Shown piece by piece: positions 45,816 through 54,345 of a stretch of DNA of 64,000 bases. Positions within the stretch are counted from its first letter, which is position 1; every line of letters starts with the position of its first letter. A program made the translations under genes and the position numbers. The notes under the pieces were generated by a model, which was not told where the DNA came from, did no database searches, and saw nothing but the letters and a program-made list of their open reading frames with translations. This DNA comes from Candidatus Sumerlaeaceae bacterium (lineage in GTDB: Bacteria > Sumerlaeota > Sumerlaeia > Sumerlaeales > Sumerlaeaceae), in the NCBI GenBank assembly GCA_026418615.1, contig JAOAAY010000006.1:1-64000 (forward strand), read 5' to 3'.

Positions 45816-46667
45816 ATGAACGGAAACCATGCAAGCACGGACAAATCGCGTTCCGGCGCCGGCTTGGGAAGCGCGGAACTGCGAGTTCTGCTGGTGGGCG
45901 ACGCCATGGGCCGTCCGGGCCGCGAGGTGTTGGCCCGCGTCTTGCCGACATGGCGTGCCAATGGCCGTGCCCATGTCATTATCGCCAATGGGGAAAACTC
46001 CGCAGCCGGCAAAGGCATTACGGAGAAAACAGCCCGGGAGATGTTTGAGGCCGGCGTGGATGTCATCACGACGGGCAACCATGTCTGGGACAACAGAGAG
46101 GTGTTTCAGTTTATCGGCAACGAGCCGCGGGTGCTGAGGCCAGCAAACTTCGCTTTGGGGATGGGCATCCCCGGCCGCGGCTACGGGATCTTCACGGCTC
46201 CGGGCAGCGGAATCAAATACGCCGTCGTGAACCTTATCGGGCGCGTCCTGATGGGACCGGCGGACTGCCCGTTCCGCACGGTGCGCGACATCCTGATCGA
46301 GGTGCGTCGTGAGACCCCGATCGTATTCGTGGATTTTCACGCGGAAGCAACGAGCGAGAAGACAGCCATGGGCTGGTTTCTCGACGGTCTGGTCACCTGC
46401 GTGTTCGGCACCCATACGCATGTGCTGACAGCCGATGCGCGCCTCCTGCACAAGGGGACAGCCTACATTACGGATATCGGAATGACCGGCGGTATGGACA
46501 GCGTGATCGGGATGAAGTTTGAAACCGTCATTGACCGGTTCTTACGCGGGATGCCGGCCAAATACGAAGTGGCCGAGCGCAACCCCGGGATGTGCGGGGC
46601 ATTGGTGACCGTGGACACGGCCACGGGTCGAGCCAAGGCTATCGAGCCGGTGTTGGAGCGCCTTTGA
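45816..46667 (+). CDS. YmdB/TIGR00282-family metallophosphoesterase
   Basis: This 283-residue protein has an N-terminal extension of about 22 residues and then the family motifs: LLVGDAMGRPGREV, IIANGENSAAGKGIT, TTGNHVWDNREVF, IVFVDFHAEATSEK and VFGTHTHVLTADAR, together the full dimetal site. YmdB of Bacillus hydrolyses 2',3'-cyclic nucleotides and affects motility versus biofilm decisions; whether that holds here is unknown. The ATG at 45816 is chosen for its closeness to the conserved start. Confidence 0.93.
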   Translation: MNGNHASTDKSRSGAGLGSAELRVLLVGDAMGRPGREVLARVLPTWRANGRAHVIIANGENSAAGKGITEKTAREMFEAGVDVITTGNHVWDNREVFQFIGNEPRVLRPANFALGMGIPGRGYGIFTAPGSGIKYAVVNLIGRVLMGPADCPFRTVRDILIEVRRETPIVFVDFHAEATSEKTAMGWFLDGLVTCVFGTHTHVLTADARLLHKGTAYITDIGMTGGMDSVIGMKFETVIDRFLRGMPAKYEVAERNPGMCGALVTVDTATGRAKAIEPVLERL

Positions 46668-46945
46668 AGGCGTCAGGGGGCGGCGATGTTTTCGCCGCCG
46701 GCTGTCGGTGACGGACGACAGCGTGGTTGACCCCCAACCACTCCGGCGCGCCACGCTTCAGCACGGCGCCTCACGGGTGAAGCCGGCGGGCCTGTCAGAC
46801 TGGCCGACGGCCTGCTAACGGCCCGTTCGGGGCGTCGCCCCGAACGGCGGTCTGACTGGCAGGAGCGTGGCAGTCCCCGAAAAAGCCAAAGCGGCAACCG
46901 CCCGGGGGCAGTTGCCGCTCTCTTGAAAACTTTTTGAGGGTCCCA

Positions 46946-47368
46946 CTACATGGTAAGTTTCGGGTCGCCGTCGCGGTCGAAGTAGGGCAACTGGTCGCCC
47001 CACACATCCGGCAGCGGGTGTTCGGGCTGCATGAGCGGCTCGTAATTTGCAGGCACGGGAACGGGGAAAGTAACGGTCTCGAACGCGCCCACAGCGACAC
47101 GGGTGGCGGCCCATCCGACGCCCTTGACGCCGCCCACAATGACGCCCGTGGCCGGGTCGCTTTTGCGCCATTCCCGCGAGATGTTCTTGGGAATCTCAAC
47201 GACCCCCGTAAACAGATTGGTCAGCCCGCGGCCCAGTTTGTGCTGCATTTTGCCGAAGGCGCTGCCCTCGCGGTATTCGTCGCCATACCGTTGCGCGCAA
47301 GCAGGCGCTGCCATGACAACCGTGGCCGCAACAACCGTGGCCACAGCAATAAAGTGCCTGAGTCTCAT
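46946..47368 (-). CDS. TIGR04073-like (exosortase-system-associated) secreted protein
   Basis: This 140-residue protein has a Sec signal (MRLRHFIAVATVVAATVVM...A-C-A-Q). The mature domain has KLGRGLTNLFTGVVEIPKNI, a middle GVVKGVG-type Gly repeat and FETVTFPVPVPANYEPLMQPE. The RGL-N-TG-EIPK and G-ETVTFP-Y-P blocks match the TIGR04073 family, which co-occurs with exosortase systems. AGGAGG lies seven bases before the ATG at 47368. The gene upstream on this strand is a diverged paralogue. Confidence 0.88.
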   Translation of the reverse strand: MRLRHFIAVATVVAATVVMAAPACAQRYGDEYREGSAFGKMQHKLGRGLTNLFTGVVEIPKNISREWRKSDPATGVIVGGVKGVGWAATRVAVGAFETVTFPVPVPANYEPLMQPEHPLPDVWGDQLPYFDRDGDPKLTM

Positions 47369-47482
47369 CCCGAACCTCCTTGTATCGCCCGTATCAGGGG
47401 CTACCACCTTGCTTTTTTCAACCACTTTCGTTTTGGCGCTTCCAGCCGCCGCGCCACCCCTCATCTGAGCCAAACCCCAATC

Positions 47483-47887
47483 CTAATACAACTTCGACGA
47501 CCGCTGCTGGATGTAATAGTCTTCGGCTCCCCAGTCCACGCCGTCCTCCATTACAGTTTCCGGATAAACAATGGGCTGGTAGTTGGCCGGACTGTCCAGC
47601 GGGAAAGTCACCATTTCGTAAACGCCCACTCCGAAGCGCTGGGCGCCCTTGTAAATGCCCTTGCCGGTGCCCGTGAAGACGCCCGTCAGCGGATCCACAT
47701 TTTGCCAGTCACGATTGACTTCCTTCGGGATCTCAGCCCAGAAGAACACCGTGTTGAGCAGGCCGCGCGTGAATTTACGGCTCGACCGCGCCGGAATCGA
47801 CTCGCTGTAAAAAGGTCCCCGTGCGAAACCGGTGACAGCGACCGACAAGACCGCTAGCACCAACAAGAATTGATAGCGCTTTATCAT
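47483..47887 (-). CDS. TIGR04073-like secreted protein, paralogue
   Basis: This 134-residue protein has a signal peptide (MIKRYQFLLVLAVLSVAVTGF). RKFTRGLLNTVFFWAEIPKEV, TGTGKGIYKGAQRF and YEMVTFPLDSPANYQPIVYPE align block by block with the following gene. GAAGGG precedes the ATG at 47887. The two paralogues are 115 bases apart on the same strand, from a tandem duplication. Confidence 0.86.
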   Translation of the reverse strand: MIKRYQFLLVLAVLSVAVTGFARGPFYSESIPARSSRKFTRGLLNTVFFWAEIPKEVNRDWQNVDPLTGVFTGTGKGIYKGAQRFGVGVYEMVTFPLDSPANYQPIVYPETVMEDGVDWGAEDYYIQQRSSKLY

Positions 47888-47985
47888 TGTATGGCCCTTC
47901 AAATGACGACCTTAGTGGTGTGCAGTAAGGGGCCACTTTGGGCCGTTCGCAACTAAAATGTGAACCTGACGGAGGAGTGATCGAA

Positions 47986-48981
47986 GTGCGGACTGGGACA
48001 AGGCCACAAGTCTGGCTGCGTGTGGCCGCGGCCGTGTTAATCGTCGCGGCACCGCTGAGTGTGGCCGCTGCGGAGAAGATTCAAGTCGTTGCCACGATTC
48101 CGCCGCTGGCGGACTGGGTTAAGCAAGTGGGCGGAGACCGGGTGGAGGTGGCAACCCTGATCCCCACGGGTGCCAGTGCCCATACCTTTGAGCCATCGCC
48201 ACGCGAGATGCGTGTGGCGTCGCGGGCTGCGCTCATCGTGCGCGTGGGTTTGCAAATGGATGACTGGGGGGCGCGCATAGGCAAGGCGGCTGCGCCACAT
48301 GCGAAGATGCTGGATTTGGGCGACATGCTCAAGGCGGCAGGGCAGTTGCCAGACCTGACCGGCGTCTATCAGCCGGAGATTGTCGCCTCGTCGGAAGACC
48401 GGCAGAGCCCCAGCGAGCACCATGTCCACGGACCCGGTTGCGCCCATCACCATGAGGGGGGAGTTGATCCGCATTTCTGGCTGGATCCGGTACTGGCCAA
48501 GATTTCGGTGGGCTACATCGCTGATGCACTGGCGAAACTCGACCCGGCCCGCGCCGAGGTGTTCAAGAAAAATGCGGAACGCTACAGCGCGCAACTGGAC
48601 GAACTCGATGCCGAGGTGTCCGCCACGCTGTCCGCCGCGGGCGGGCGTGCCTTTGCGTCGTTCCACAATGCCTTCAGTTATCTGGCCAAGCGCTACGGCC
48701 TGACCTTGGCAGCCGTCATCGAGGAGTATCCGGGCAAGACGCCCTCCGACCGCTACATCAAGACGGTTGTGGACGCGCTGCGCCGGCGCCAAATCAAGAC
48801 GGTCTTTGCTGAACCACAGTTGAGCCCTCGCGCGGCCGAGATTATCGCCGCGGAGATTGGCGGGCGAGTGGATGTCTTGGATCCGTACGGGTCATCGGAT
48901 TATCCGGACCGCGACACCTACGCCAAGTTGATGCGTTACAATGCGGCACGGCTGAAGGAGGCGCTGAGCGGAAACCCGTGA
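47986..48981 (+). CDS. Zinc/manganese ABC transporter substrate-binding protein (ZnuA-like)
   Basis: This 331-residue protein has a signal peptide and the SBP_bac_9 metal ligands. They are the first His in GASAHTFEPSP, a His-rich loop (EHHVHGPGCAHHHEGG) leading to DPHFWLDP, FASFHNAFSYLAKRYG, and a late Asp in VDVLDPYG. The long His loop favours zinc over manganese. The GTG at 47986 follows GGAGGAG at eight bases and yields a proper signal. No permease or ATPase gene follows here. Confidence 0.92.
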   Translation: MRTGTRPQVWLRVAAAVLIVAAPLSVAAAEKIQVVATIPPLADWVKQVGGDRVEVATLIPTGASAHTFEPSPREMRVASRAALIVRVGLQMDDWGARIGKAAAPHAKMLDLGDMLKAAGQLPDLTGVYQPEIVASSEDRQSPSEHHVHGPGCAHHHEGGVDPHFWLDPVLAKISVGYIADALAKLDPARAEVFKKNAERYSAQLDELDAEVSATLSAAGGRAFASFHNAFSYLAKRYGLTLAAVIEEYPGKTPSDRYIKTVVDALRRRQIKTVFAEPQLSPRAAEIIAAEIGGRVDVLDPYGSSDYPDRDTYAKLMRYNAARLKEALSGNP

Positions 48982-49047
48982 CCCCGGGAGTCCGGCTCGC
49001 GAACCGCAAGTCGCCGTCATTGTAAAGTCCGGACGGAGATCATTCGC

Positions 49048-49521
49048 GTGACGACTTTTACGAAACCTGCCGATGCCGATCTTGGCCAGGCCCGCGTCTT
49101 GTGGGCGGCCTGCTGCTTGAGTCCGGTTATTTATTTGGCCATCGCGATCGGTCTCGACCGGTGGTTGCTGGTGCCGGCTGGTCGCAAGGGTTTCTGGACT
49201 TTGGAGCCGGCCACGCTCGCGTCCGTTCAGGCTTGGTGCTTGGGCATCCTGCTTTTGCTTGCTGCGGGGGCGGTCTTTTTGCGGCTGCGCGCCGCGGTAC
49301 GGCCGCGCGCGGCGGGTTCCATCCGCCGCCGGACGCTGTGGCTGGTGGGGCTCGCCGAGTGCTGTCTGTGGCCCGGCGTGGTCTTGTTTGTTTTAGGTGC
49401 CGGCCTGCGGCCCATGTTTGTGGCTGGGGCAACTGCGTTCATGTGTTACGCGCTTGCCTACCCTCAGGCTGGATGTGCTGCGACGGGATCCGCGGACCGC
49501 AACCGGCAACTTACTGATTGA
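49048..49521 (+). CDS. Small membrane protein with four helices
   Basis: This 157-residue protein has hydrophobic segments near residues 17-35, 58-80, 97-115 and 118-140, separated by Arg-rich loops (RPRAAGSIRRRTLW). The layout suggests a four-helix inner-membrane protein. No family is recognised. It starts at a GTG 66 bases after the ZnuA-like gene and ends shortly before the glycosyltransferase gene, so it may be co-transcribed with either. Confidence 0.6.
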   Translation: MTTFTKPADADLGQARVLWAACCLSPVIYLAIAIGLDRWLLVPAGRKGFWTLEPATLASVQAWCLGILLLLAAGAVFLRLRAAVRPRAAGSIRRRTLWLVGLAECCLWPGVVLFVLGAGLRPMFVAGATAFMCYALAYPQAGCAATGSADRNRQLTD

Positions 49522-49552
49522 AGTACGGTGTCGCATCCGCGCTGCTGACGCC

Positions 49553-50785
49553 GTGCGAATTGTCTATATTTGCGGTGACATGGGAATCGAAGTGGGCGGG
49601 CGCAAGGGCGCAGCCACGCATGTGCGCGAGACATGCCGCGCCTTGCGGCACGCCGGCCACGAAGTGCTGCTGCTAGCGGCAGCCGTCGGCGACACTCGCG
49701 GCGTGGAGACCGAGTATCGCACGGTTGACCCGCCAACATCGCGTCTGATGGGCGCGGACGGGCGCTACCTGCTCCTCAACCGCCGCATGGCCCGAGTGCT
49801 GGAGAGGGTGTATCACGAGTTCCAACCAGAGGCGGTGTACGAGCGCTATTCCCTGTATCAAACCGCCGGCCAAGGATTTTGCCAATGGTACGGCCTGCCG
49901 CGGATACTTGAGGTGAACACTCTGCTGGCCGACGAGCAGCGCCACCGGATTCGCCTGCACTTCCTTGCGAAGCGTACCGAGTGCCAGTTGTGGCGGGCGG
50001 AACGCGCCATTGTCTGCGTCTCGACCGAACTCAAGCAACGCATGATTGCACAGGCGGGCTTGGACGAAAGCCGCATGGCGGGCTTCGAGGTGGCGCCGGT
50101 ATCCATTAACACGGACGAGTTTCACCCGGGCATGCTGCCTGCTGACCTGCGCCGATTGGGGCTGCCGGATAAGAAGGTGGCTGGCTACATGGGGACGCTC
50201 ACGGCATGGCACGGAGTGGACATTTTTTTCGAGGTTGCCCGCATCGCCCGCGACCGCGGGTTGCCGTTCGTCATCGCCGCTTTCGGCGGCGAGCCCGAGC
50301 GGGTAGCCCGCCTGCGGGAGCGTGTAGCCAAAGAGAACCTCAACGGGCACCTGTACTTTCTGGGCAGCGTGCCGCACAGCGATGTGCCGTCGTACCTGGC
50401 TGCGATGGATGTGTGCCTGATTCCCGACACGCAGGATTGGTCTTCTCCGACAAAGTTTTTTGAGTTTGCGGCGATGGAAAAGCCCATTGTGGCGGCGCGG
50501 CGCCCGTCGGTGGAAGAGGTCATGGGCAATGGTCCTCCGACAGGGCTGCTCTTTGAGCGCGGCCATGCGCAGGGCATGGTGGACGCCATCATGCGATTTC
50601 TCGACGATCCGGTTTTTGCCCGACAGACGGGGCGTGCAGCCCGCCAGCGCGTCGTGGCTCACTATTCGTGGCCCTGCAATGTGCGGCGCATTCTGTGGCT
50701 GTTTGCAGCCCAAGGCTCGAAGCCGGCCAACGAGGCGCTCGCCCGGCTCGACGCGCCGGCGATGGCCGCAGAGGAGCGCCCATGA
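49553..50785 (+). CDS. Family 1 (GT4-like) glycosyltransferase
   Basis: This 410-residue protein is a GT-B glycosyltransferase. The N-terminal Rossmann domain starts RIVYICGDMGIEVGGRKGA and has ATHVRETCRALRHAGHEV. The C-terminal domain has VAGYMGTLTAWHGVD, VAAFGGEPERV-type strands, YFLGSVPHSDVPSYLAAMD and SPTKFFEFAAMEKPIV, the donor-binding EX7E-like region. It begins at GTG 49553. It overlaps the ABC-2 permease gene as ATGA, linking it to export of a polysaccharide. Confidence 0.88.
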   Translation: MRIVYICGDMGIEVGGRKGAATHVRETCRALRHAGHEVLLLAAAVGDTRGVETEYRTVDPPTSRLMGADGRYLLLNRRMARVLERVYHEFQPEAVYERYSLYQTAGQGFCQWYGLPRILEVNTLLADEQRHRIRLHFLAKRTECQLWRAERAIVCVSTELKQRMIAQAGLDESRMAGFEVAPVSINTDEFHPGMLPADLRRLGLPDKKVAGYMGTLTAWHGVDIFFEVARIARDRGLPFVIAAFGGEPERVARLRERVAKENLNGHLYFLGSVPHSDVPSYLAAMDVCLIPDTQDWSSPTKFFEFAAMEKPIVAARRPSVEEVMGNGPPTGLLFERGHAQGMVDAIMRFLDDPVFARQTGRAARQRVVAHYSWPCNVRRILWLFAAQGSKPANEALARLDAPAMAAEERP

Positions 50786-51609
50786 GCGTCCGCCCCCTGC
50801 GCCAGCAACTCGAACTGATTGCCAGCCTTGCCAAGCGCGACCTCAAGGTGCGCTACAAGGACTCGGTTTTAGGGTTTTTCTGGTCGTTATTCCGCCCGGC
50901 CTTTCTGACCCTCGTGCTATGGGCCGTGTTTGCCCATATCCTTGTCGTGCCTTTTTCCATCCCCGGCATTCCGTACTGGCTGCATGTGCTGGTGTCCGTG
51001 TTGTCTTGGAATTTCCTGGTTGGCTCGCTCTTCGATGCGTCGGGGTCCATCCTGTCAAACGCCAACCTGATTAAAAAGGTGCGTCTCGATGCGGAAGTGT
51101 TCCCGGTGGCCTGCATTGTGGCGAATGCGGTGCATTTTGTGCTGGCCCTGGCCTTGGTGGTGGCCGTGTTGATCCTCGGCGGCTACGGATTGCACTGGGA
51201 GATCCTCCTGCTGCCGGCCGTGATCGGCGTTCAGGTGCTGCTCATCCTCGGTCTCGCGTTTTATGTTTCGGCTCTGAATGTGTTTTACCGCGATGTGGGC
51301 AGCATGCTGGAGTTGGGCACGCTGGCGTGGTTTTATGTGACGCCCATTATTTATCCGCTCAATTTTGCCCGCGAGCAGGTCATTGCGCGGGCGGGCGAGA
51401 CGGGTTTTATGCTGTACATGCTCAATCCGGCGGCAGCCATCATTGCGGGCATCCGGCGGTTTCTGCTTTATGGGGACGCGCGCGCCGAAGTGAGCGACCC
51501 GCAACTCGGGACCTATCTGGTCATTTCGTTCGCAGTTAGCCTCGTCATCGCCGTGACGGGATGGCTTTTGTTCCGAAGACTGAGTGAAAGGTTTGCCGAC
51601 GAACTGTGA
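50782..51609 (+). CDS. ABC-2 type polysaccharide exporter permease (Wzm-like)
   Basis: This 275-residue protein starts ELIASLAKRDLKVRYKDSV, typical of Wzm/TagG permeases. It has six hydrophobic helices and FYRDVGSMLELGTLAWFYVTPIIYP (shown here in parts: NVFYRDVGSML, YVTPIIYP), the conserved ABC2_membrane motif. GAGGAG precedes the ATG. It should pair with a nucleotide-binding subunit (Wzt), which is not in this window. It is coupled to the glycosyltransferase upstream and to the hydrolase downstream (GTGA overlap). Confidence 0.9.
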   Translation: MSVRPLRQQLELIASLAKRDLKVRYKDSVLGFFWSLFRPAFLTLVLWAVFAHILVVPFSIPGIPYWLHVLVSVLSWNFLVGSLFDASGSILSNANLIKKVRLDAEVFPVACIVANAVHFVLALALVVAVLILGGYGLHWEILLLPAVIGVQVLLILGLAFYVSALNVFYRDVGSMLELGTLAWFYVTPIIYPLNFAREQVIARAGETGFMLYMLNPAAAIIAGIRRFLLYGDARAEVSDPQLGTYLVISFAVSLVIAVTGWLLFRRLSERFADEL

Positions 51610-52259
51610 CAGCGCCCCTGATCCAGCGGTTCGTGTTGAGCGATCTGCTGACTAATGGTTATCTGGTCTATGATCCGGATTCCAGCGATGCCGTGATGAT
51701 TGACCCGGGCGGCAGCGTGGAGCCGGTCAGCGCTTTTCTCCGGCGGCACGGTCTGACCTTGCGGGCCATTCTCAACACCCATGGTCATGCAGATCACATC
51801 ATGGGGAATGTCCGTCTGCGCGAGACGACCGGCGCTCCCATCGGCATCCATGCGCTGGATGTCCCGTATCTCTCGGATCCGGTGCTCAACGCCGCGGCGT
51901 TCTTCCAGTGGCCTTTTGTACCCCACAAGCCGGATTTTTTGCTCGCCGACGGCGGCATGGCAGGCGGGGGCACGCTGAAATTTGAAGTGCTCCACACACC
52001 CGGCCACACGCCGGGTTCATGCTGCCTTGTCAGCCGCGAACACGGGATTGTTTTCGGGGGCGATTTGGTTTTTGAGGGCGGTGTGGGTCGGTGGGATGTG
52101 CCCGGGGGCGATCCGGACGCCCTCATGGCGTCGCTGCGCAAGTTTGCCCGGCTGCCGGGAGAGTGCACCGTTTATCCGGGACATGGCAACGCCACGACTG
52201 TCGCCCGCGAGGTCGCGTCGAACCCCTACATCCTTCAGGCATTGGCTGCCGGCGGCTGA
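51606..52259 (+). CDS. Metallo-beta-lactamase-fold hydrolase (glyoxalase II-like)
   Basis: This 217-residue protein has the MBL metal site THGHADH (H59, H61, D63, H64), LHTPGHTPGSCCLV (third His), FGGDLVFEGGVGRWD (Asp ligand) and VYPGHGNATTV (last His). This is the YcbL/glyoxalase-II-like single-domain group acting on thioesters such as lactoylglutathione. The GTG start overlaps the permease stop, so translation is coupled, although a functional link to polysaccharide export is not obvious. Confidence 0.92.
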   Translation: MTAPLIQRFVLSDLLTNGYLVYDPDSSDAVMIDPGGSVEPVSAFLRRHGLTLRAILNTHGHADHIMGNVRLRETTGAPIGIHALDVPYLSDPVLNAAAFFQWPFVPHKPDFLLADGGMAGGGTLKFEVLHTPGHTPGSCCLVSREHGIVFGGDLVFEGGVGRWDVPGGDPDALMASLRKFARLPGECTVYPGHGNATTVAREVASNPYILQALAAGG

Positions 52260-52317
52260 AATTCGGGCCTAAGGACGCCGTGCAAATGCCGGCGGGTCGG
52301 CGGCTGTAGAGGCCCAT

Positions 52318-52956
52318 ATGGCGACCGAGATTTTCACTGTCCCGATCTTTCCCCTGCCCAACTTGGTCTTTTTTCCGGAGACCATTCTCCCGCTACATGT
52401 TTTTGAGCCGCGCTACAAGGCCATGATTGCCGATGTGCTGGCGGGGGATCGCCAACTGGGCATCGTTCAGTTGCGGCCGGGATGGGACAAAGATTATTAC
52501 GGAAATCCGCCGGTGTACAAGTATCTCACCGTGGGCGAGGTCATCAAGCACAGGCAGTTGGAGGACGGGCGCTACGATATTCTCGTACGCGGTCGTCGCC
52601 GTGCGCGGATCCGGGGTGAGACCCTGCGCGGCCTGTACCGTGTGGCTGAGGTGGAAACCCTGCAGGAATATCTGCCCGAGGAGAAAGTCGAGGAAGCAGC
52701 AGAGGATTTCCTGCGGTTGCGTCGTTTGTTCGCTCAAGTCGTCAAGGCGCTGCCCGAGGCTTTTGCGGACTTAAAGCCTGAGTCGTGGGAGGAACCCTCG
52801 CCGGGCGTGGTCGCCGACTTGCTGGCCAACACCTTCATGGACAGCGCGTACGACAAGCAGAGCATTCTGAGCGAACTGGATGTGGCGCGAAGGCTGAGGC
52901 TTGTAGCCATCCACATGCGCCCGCCCGTGCAGCCCAAAGGTTCGCGGCCGGCCTGA
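52318..52956 (+). CDS. Stand-alone Lon N-terminal (LON substrate-binding) domain protein
   Basis: This 212-residue protein opens FTVPIFPLPNLVFFPETILPLHVFEPRYK (in parts: VPIFPLPNLVFFP, LPLHVFEPRYK), the LON_substr_bdg signature. It continues with IVQLRPGWDKD, VGEVIKHRQL, ILVRGRRRARI and a helical C-terminus. No AAA or protease domain is present. Such proteins may be adaptors, but none is well defined. A gene for full-length lon, partly visible, lies at the right edge of the window. Confidence 0.9.
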   Translation: MATEIFTVPIFPLPNLVFFPETILPLHVFEPRYKAMIADVLAGDRQLGIVQLRPGWDKDYYGNPPVYKYLTVGEVIKHRQLEDGRYDILVRGRRRARIRGETLRGLYRVAEVETLQEYLPEEKVEEAAEDFLRLRRLFAQVVKALPEAFADLKPESWEEPSPGVVADLLANTFMDSAYDKQSILSELDVARRLRLVAIHMRPPVQPKGSRPA

Positions 52957-53071
52957 TCGGGCGGCCCGTGTTTTTCGGTAGCATGCGCACCCGCAACAGC
53001 CCCAACCTTTTGCAGGATGGGTGCGGCCGCCCGGGCCGTGCGCACGCAATTTTAGGGAAGGGGCGCGAGGT

Positions 53072-54205
53072 ATGACACCGCAAGAGGCCTATCTCAAAAC
53101 CGACGAAATGTTGGTGAACATGGGCCCGCAGCATCCGTCCACGCATGGCGTGCTGCGCGTGGTCATCCGCACAGACGGCGAGGTCGTGCGCTCGGCGACG
53201 CCTCACATCGGCTATCTCCACCGGTGCAAGGAAAAATGCGGCGAGGCCGTCACCTATCCGCAGTATATCCCGTACACCGACCGGATGGATTACCTCGCGG
53301 CAATGTCAAATAACTTTGCGTTTTGCTGGGCGGTCGAGAAACTCGGCGATATCGAAAGCACGCCCCGCGCCGAACACATCCGGGTCATCGTCGGCGAGTT
53401 GCAGCGCATTGCGTCGCACCTTGTCGCATTCGGCACTTACGGCCTCGACCTTGGCGCGTTTACACCGTTTCTGTACGCATTTCGCGAGCGCGAGCGCATC
53501 CTGGACATTTTCGAGCGCCTGTGCGGGGCGCGGCTGACCTATTCCTACGGGCGCATCGGGGGCGTCATGCGCGACATGGACGCCAAGTCCCTCGAGATGA
53601 CCCGCAATTTCATCGACATGTTTGACGAGAAGTGGGACGAGTACAATGCGCTGCTGACCAACAACGAGATTTTCATCAAGCGGACGGCCAATGTCGGCGT
53701 GCTGCCGGCGGATATCGCCATCGCCTACGGGGTCACGGGCCCCATGCTCCGCGGCAGCGGGGTCAAGTACGACATCCGCAAGGATGATCCCTACTCGATC
53801 TACCCGCAGTTTGAGTTCGATGTTCCCGTCGGGCAGGGACTGATGGGCACCGTGGGCGACTGCTGGGACCGCTACTGGGTGCGGATGCAGGAAATGAAGG
53901 AAAGTTCACGGATTATCCGGCAGGCGCTGGCCTCGCTCCCCGACGGTCCGTACATGAATCCCAAGGTCAAAAAACTCATCAAGCCGGCCTGGGGCGAGGT
54001 CTACTTCCGCGCTGAAAATCCGCGAGGCGAACTGGGCTTTTACATCATTTCCGTGGGCGAGAAGAAACCCTACCGATGTCGGGTGCGCGGGCCGAGTTTC
54101 TGCAACCTGAGTGTGCTCGGCGAGATTTCGTCCGGCGCTCTCATCGCGGATCTGGTGGCGATCATTGGGTCCATAGACATCGTTTTAGGGGAAGTGGACC
54201 GTTAG
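53072..54205 (+). CDS. nuoD: NADH-quinone oxidoreductase subunit D, orphan location
   Basis: This 377-residue protein starts LVNMGPQHPSTHGVLRVV and has HIGYLHRCKEKCGE, YTDRMDYLAAMSNN, LGAFTPFLYAFRERE, VGQGLMGTVGDCWDRYW and a C-terminal LGEVDR, all standard for the 49-kDa subunit at the quinone site. It normally sits between nuoC and nuoE; here neither is present. GAGGT precedes the ATG at 53072. It is either an isolated complex-I gene, with the rest elsewhere, or a second copy. Confidence 0.95.
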   Translation: MTPQEAYLKTDEMLVNMGPQHPSTHGVLRVVIRTDGEVVRSATPHIGYLHRCKEKCGEAVTYPQYIPYTDRMDYLAAMSNNFAFCWAVEKLGDIESTPRAEHIRVIVGELQRIASHLVAFGTYGLDLGAFTPFLYAFRERERILDIFERLCGARLTYSYGRIGGVMRDMDAKSLEMTRNFIDMFDEKWDEYNALLTNNEIFIKRTANVGVLPADIAIAYGVTGPMLRGSGVKYDIRKDDPYSIYPQFEFDVPVGQGLMGTVGDCWDRYWVRMQEMKESSRIIRQALASLPDGPYMNPKVKKLIKPAWGEVYFRAENPRGELGFYIISVGEKKPYRCRVRGPSFCNLSVLGEISSGALIADLVAIIGSIDIVLGEVDR

Positions 54206-54249
54206 GGGCGCGATTGTGGGGGGCGGGTTGGTTCTGGCGGTCCGTCCGG

Positions 54250-54267
54250 ACGCTAACTTATTAGCGT
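54250..54267. promoter_or_regulatory. Perfect inverted repeat upstream of the second pseudopilin
   Basis: ACGCTAA, a four-base spacer CTTA and TTAGCGT form a perfect palindrome 79 bases upstream of the pseudopilin start and 45 bases after nuoD. No T tract follows, so an operator is more likely than a terminator. Confidence 0.4.
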
Positions 54268-54345
54268 GACAATCACAAAAGTACCGGTGCATGCATGACC
54301 ACAAACGGCGCGCGTGACACGCCTGACAAGACGAGGAGGAATAGT

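Noticed and set aside
46680-46705. Hairpin GGCGGCGA/TCGCCGCC after the phosphoesterase gene as a terminator
   Set aside because: No T tract follows on either strand, so termination is not supported.
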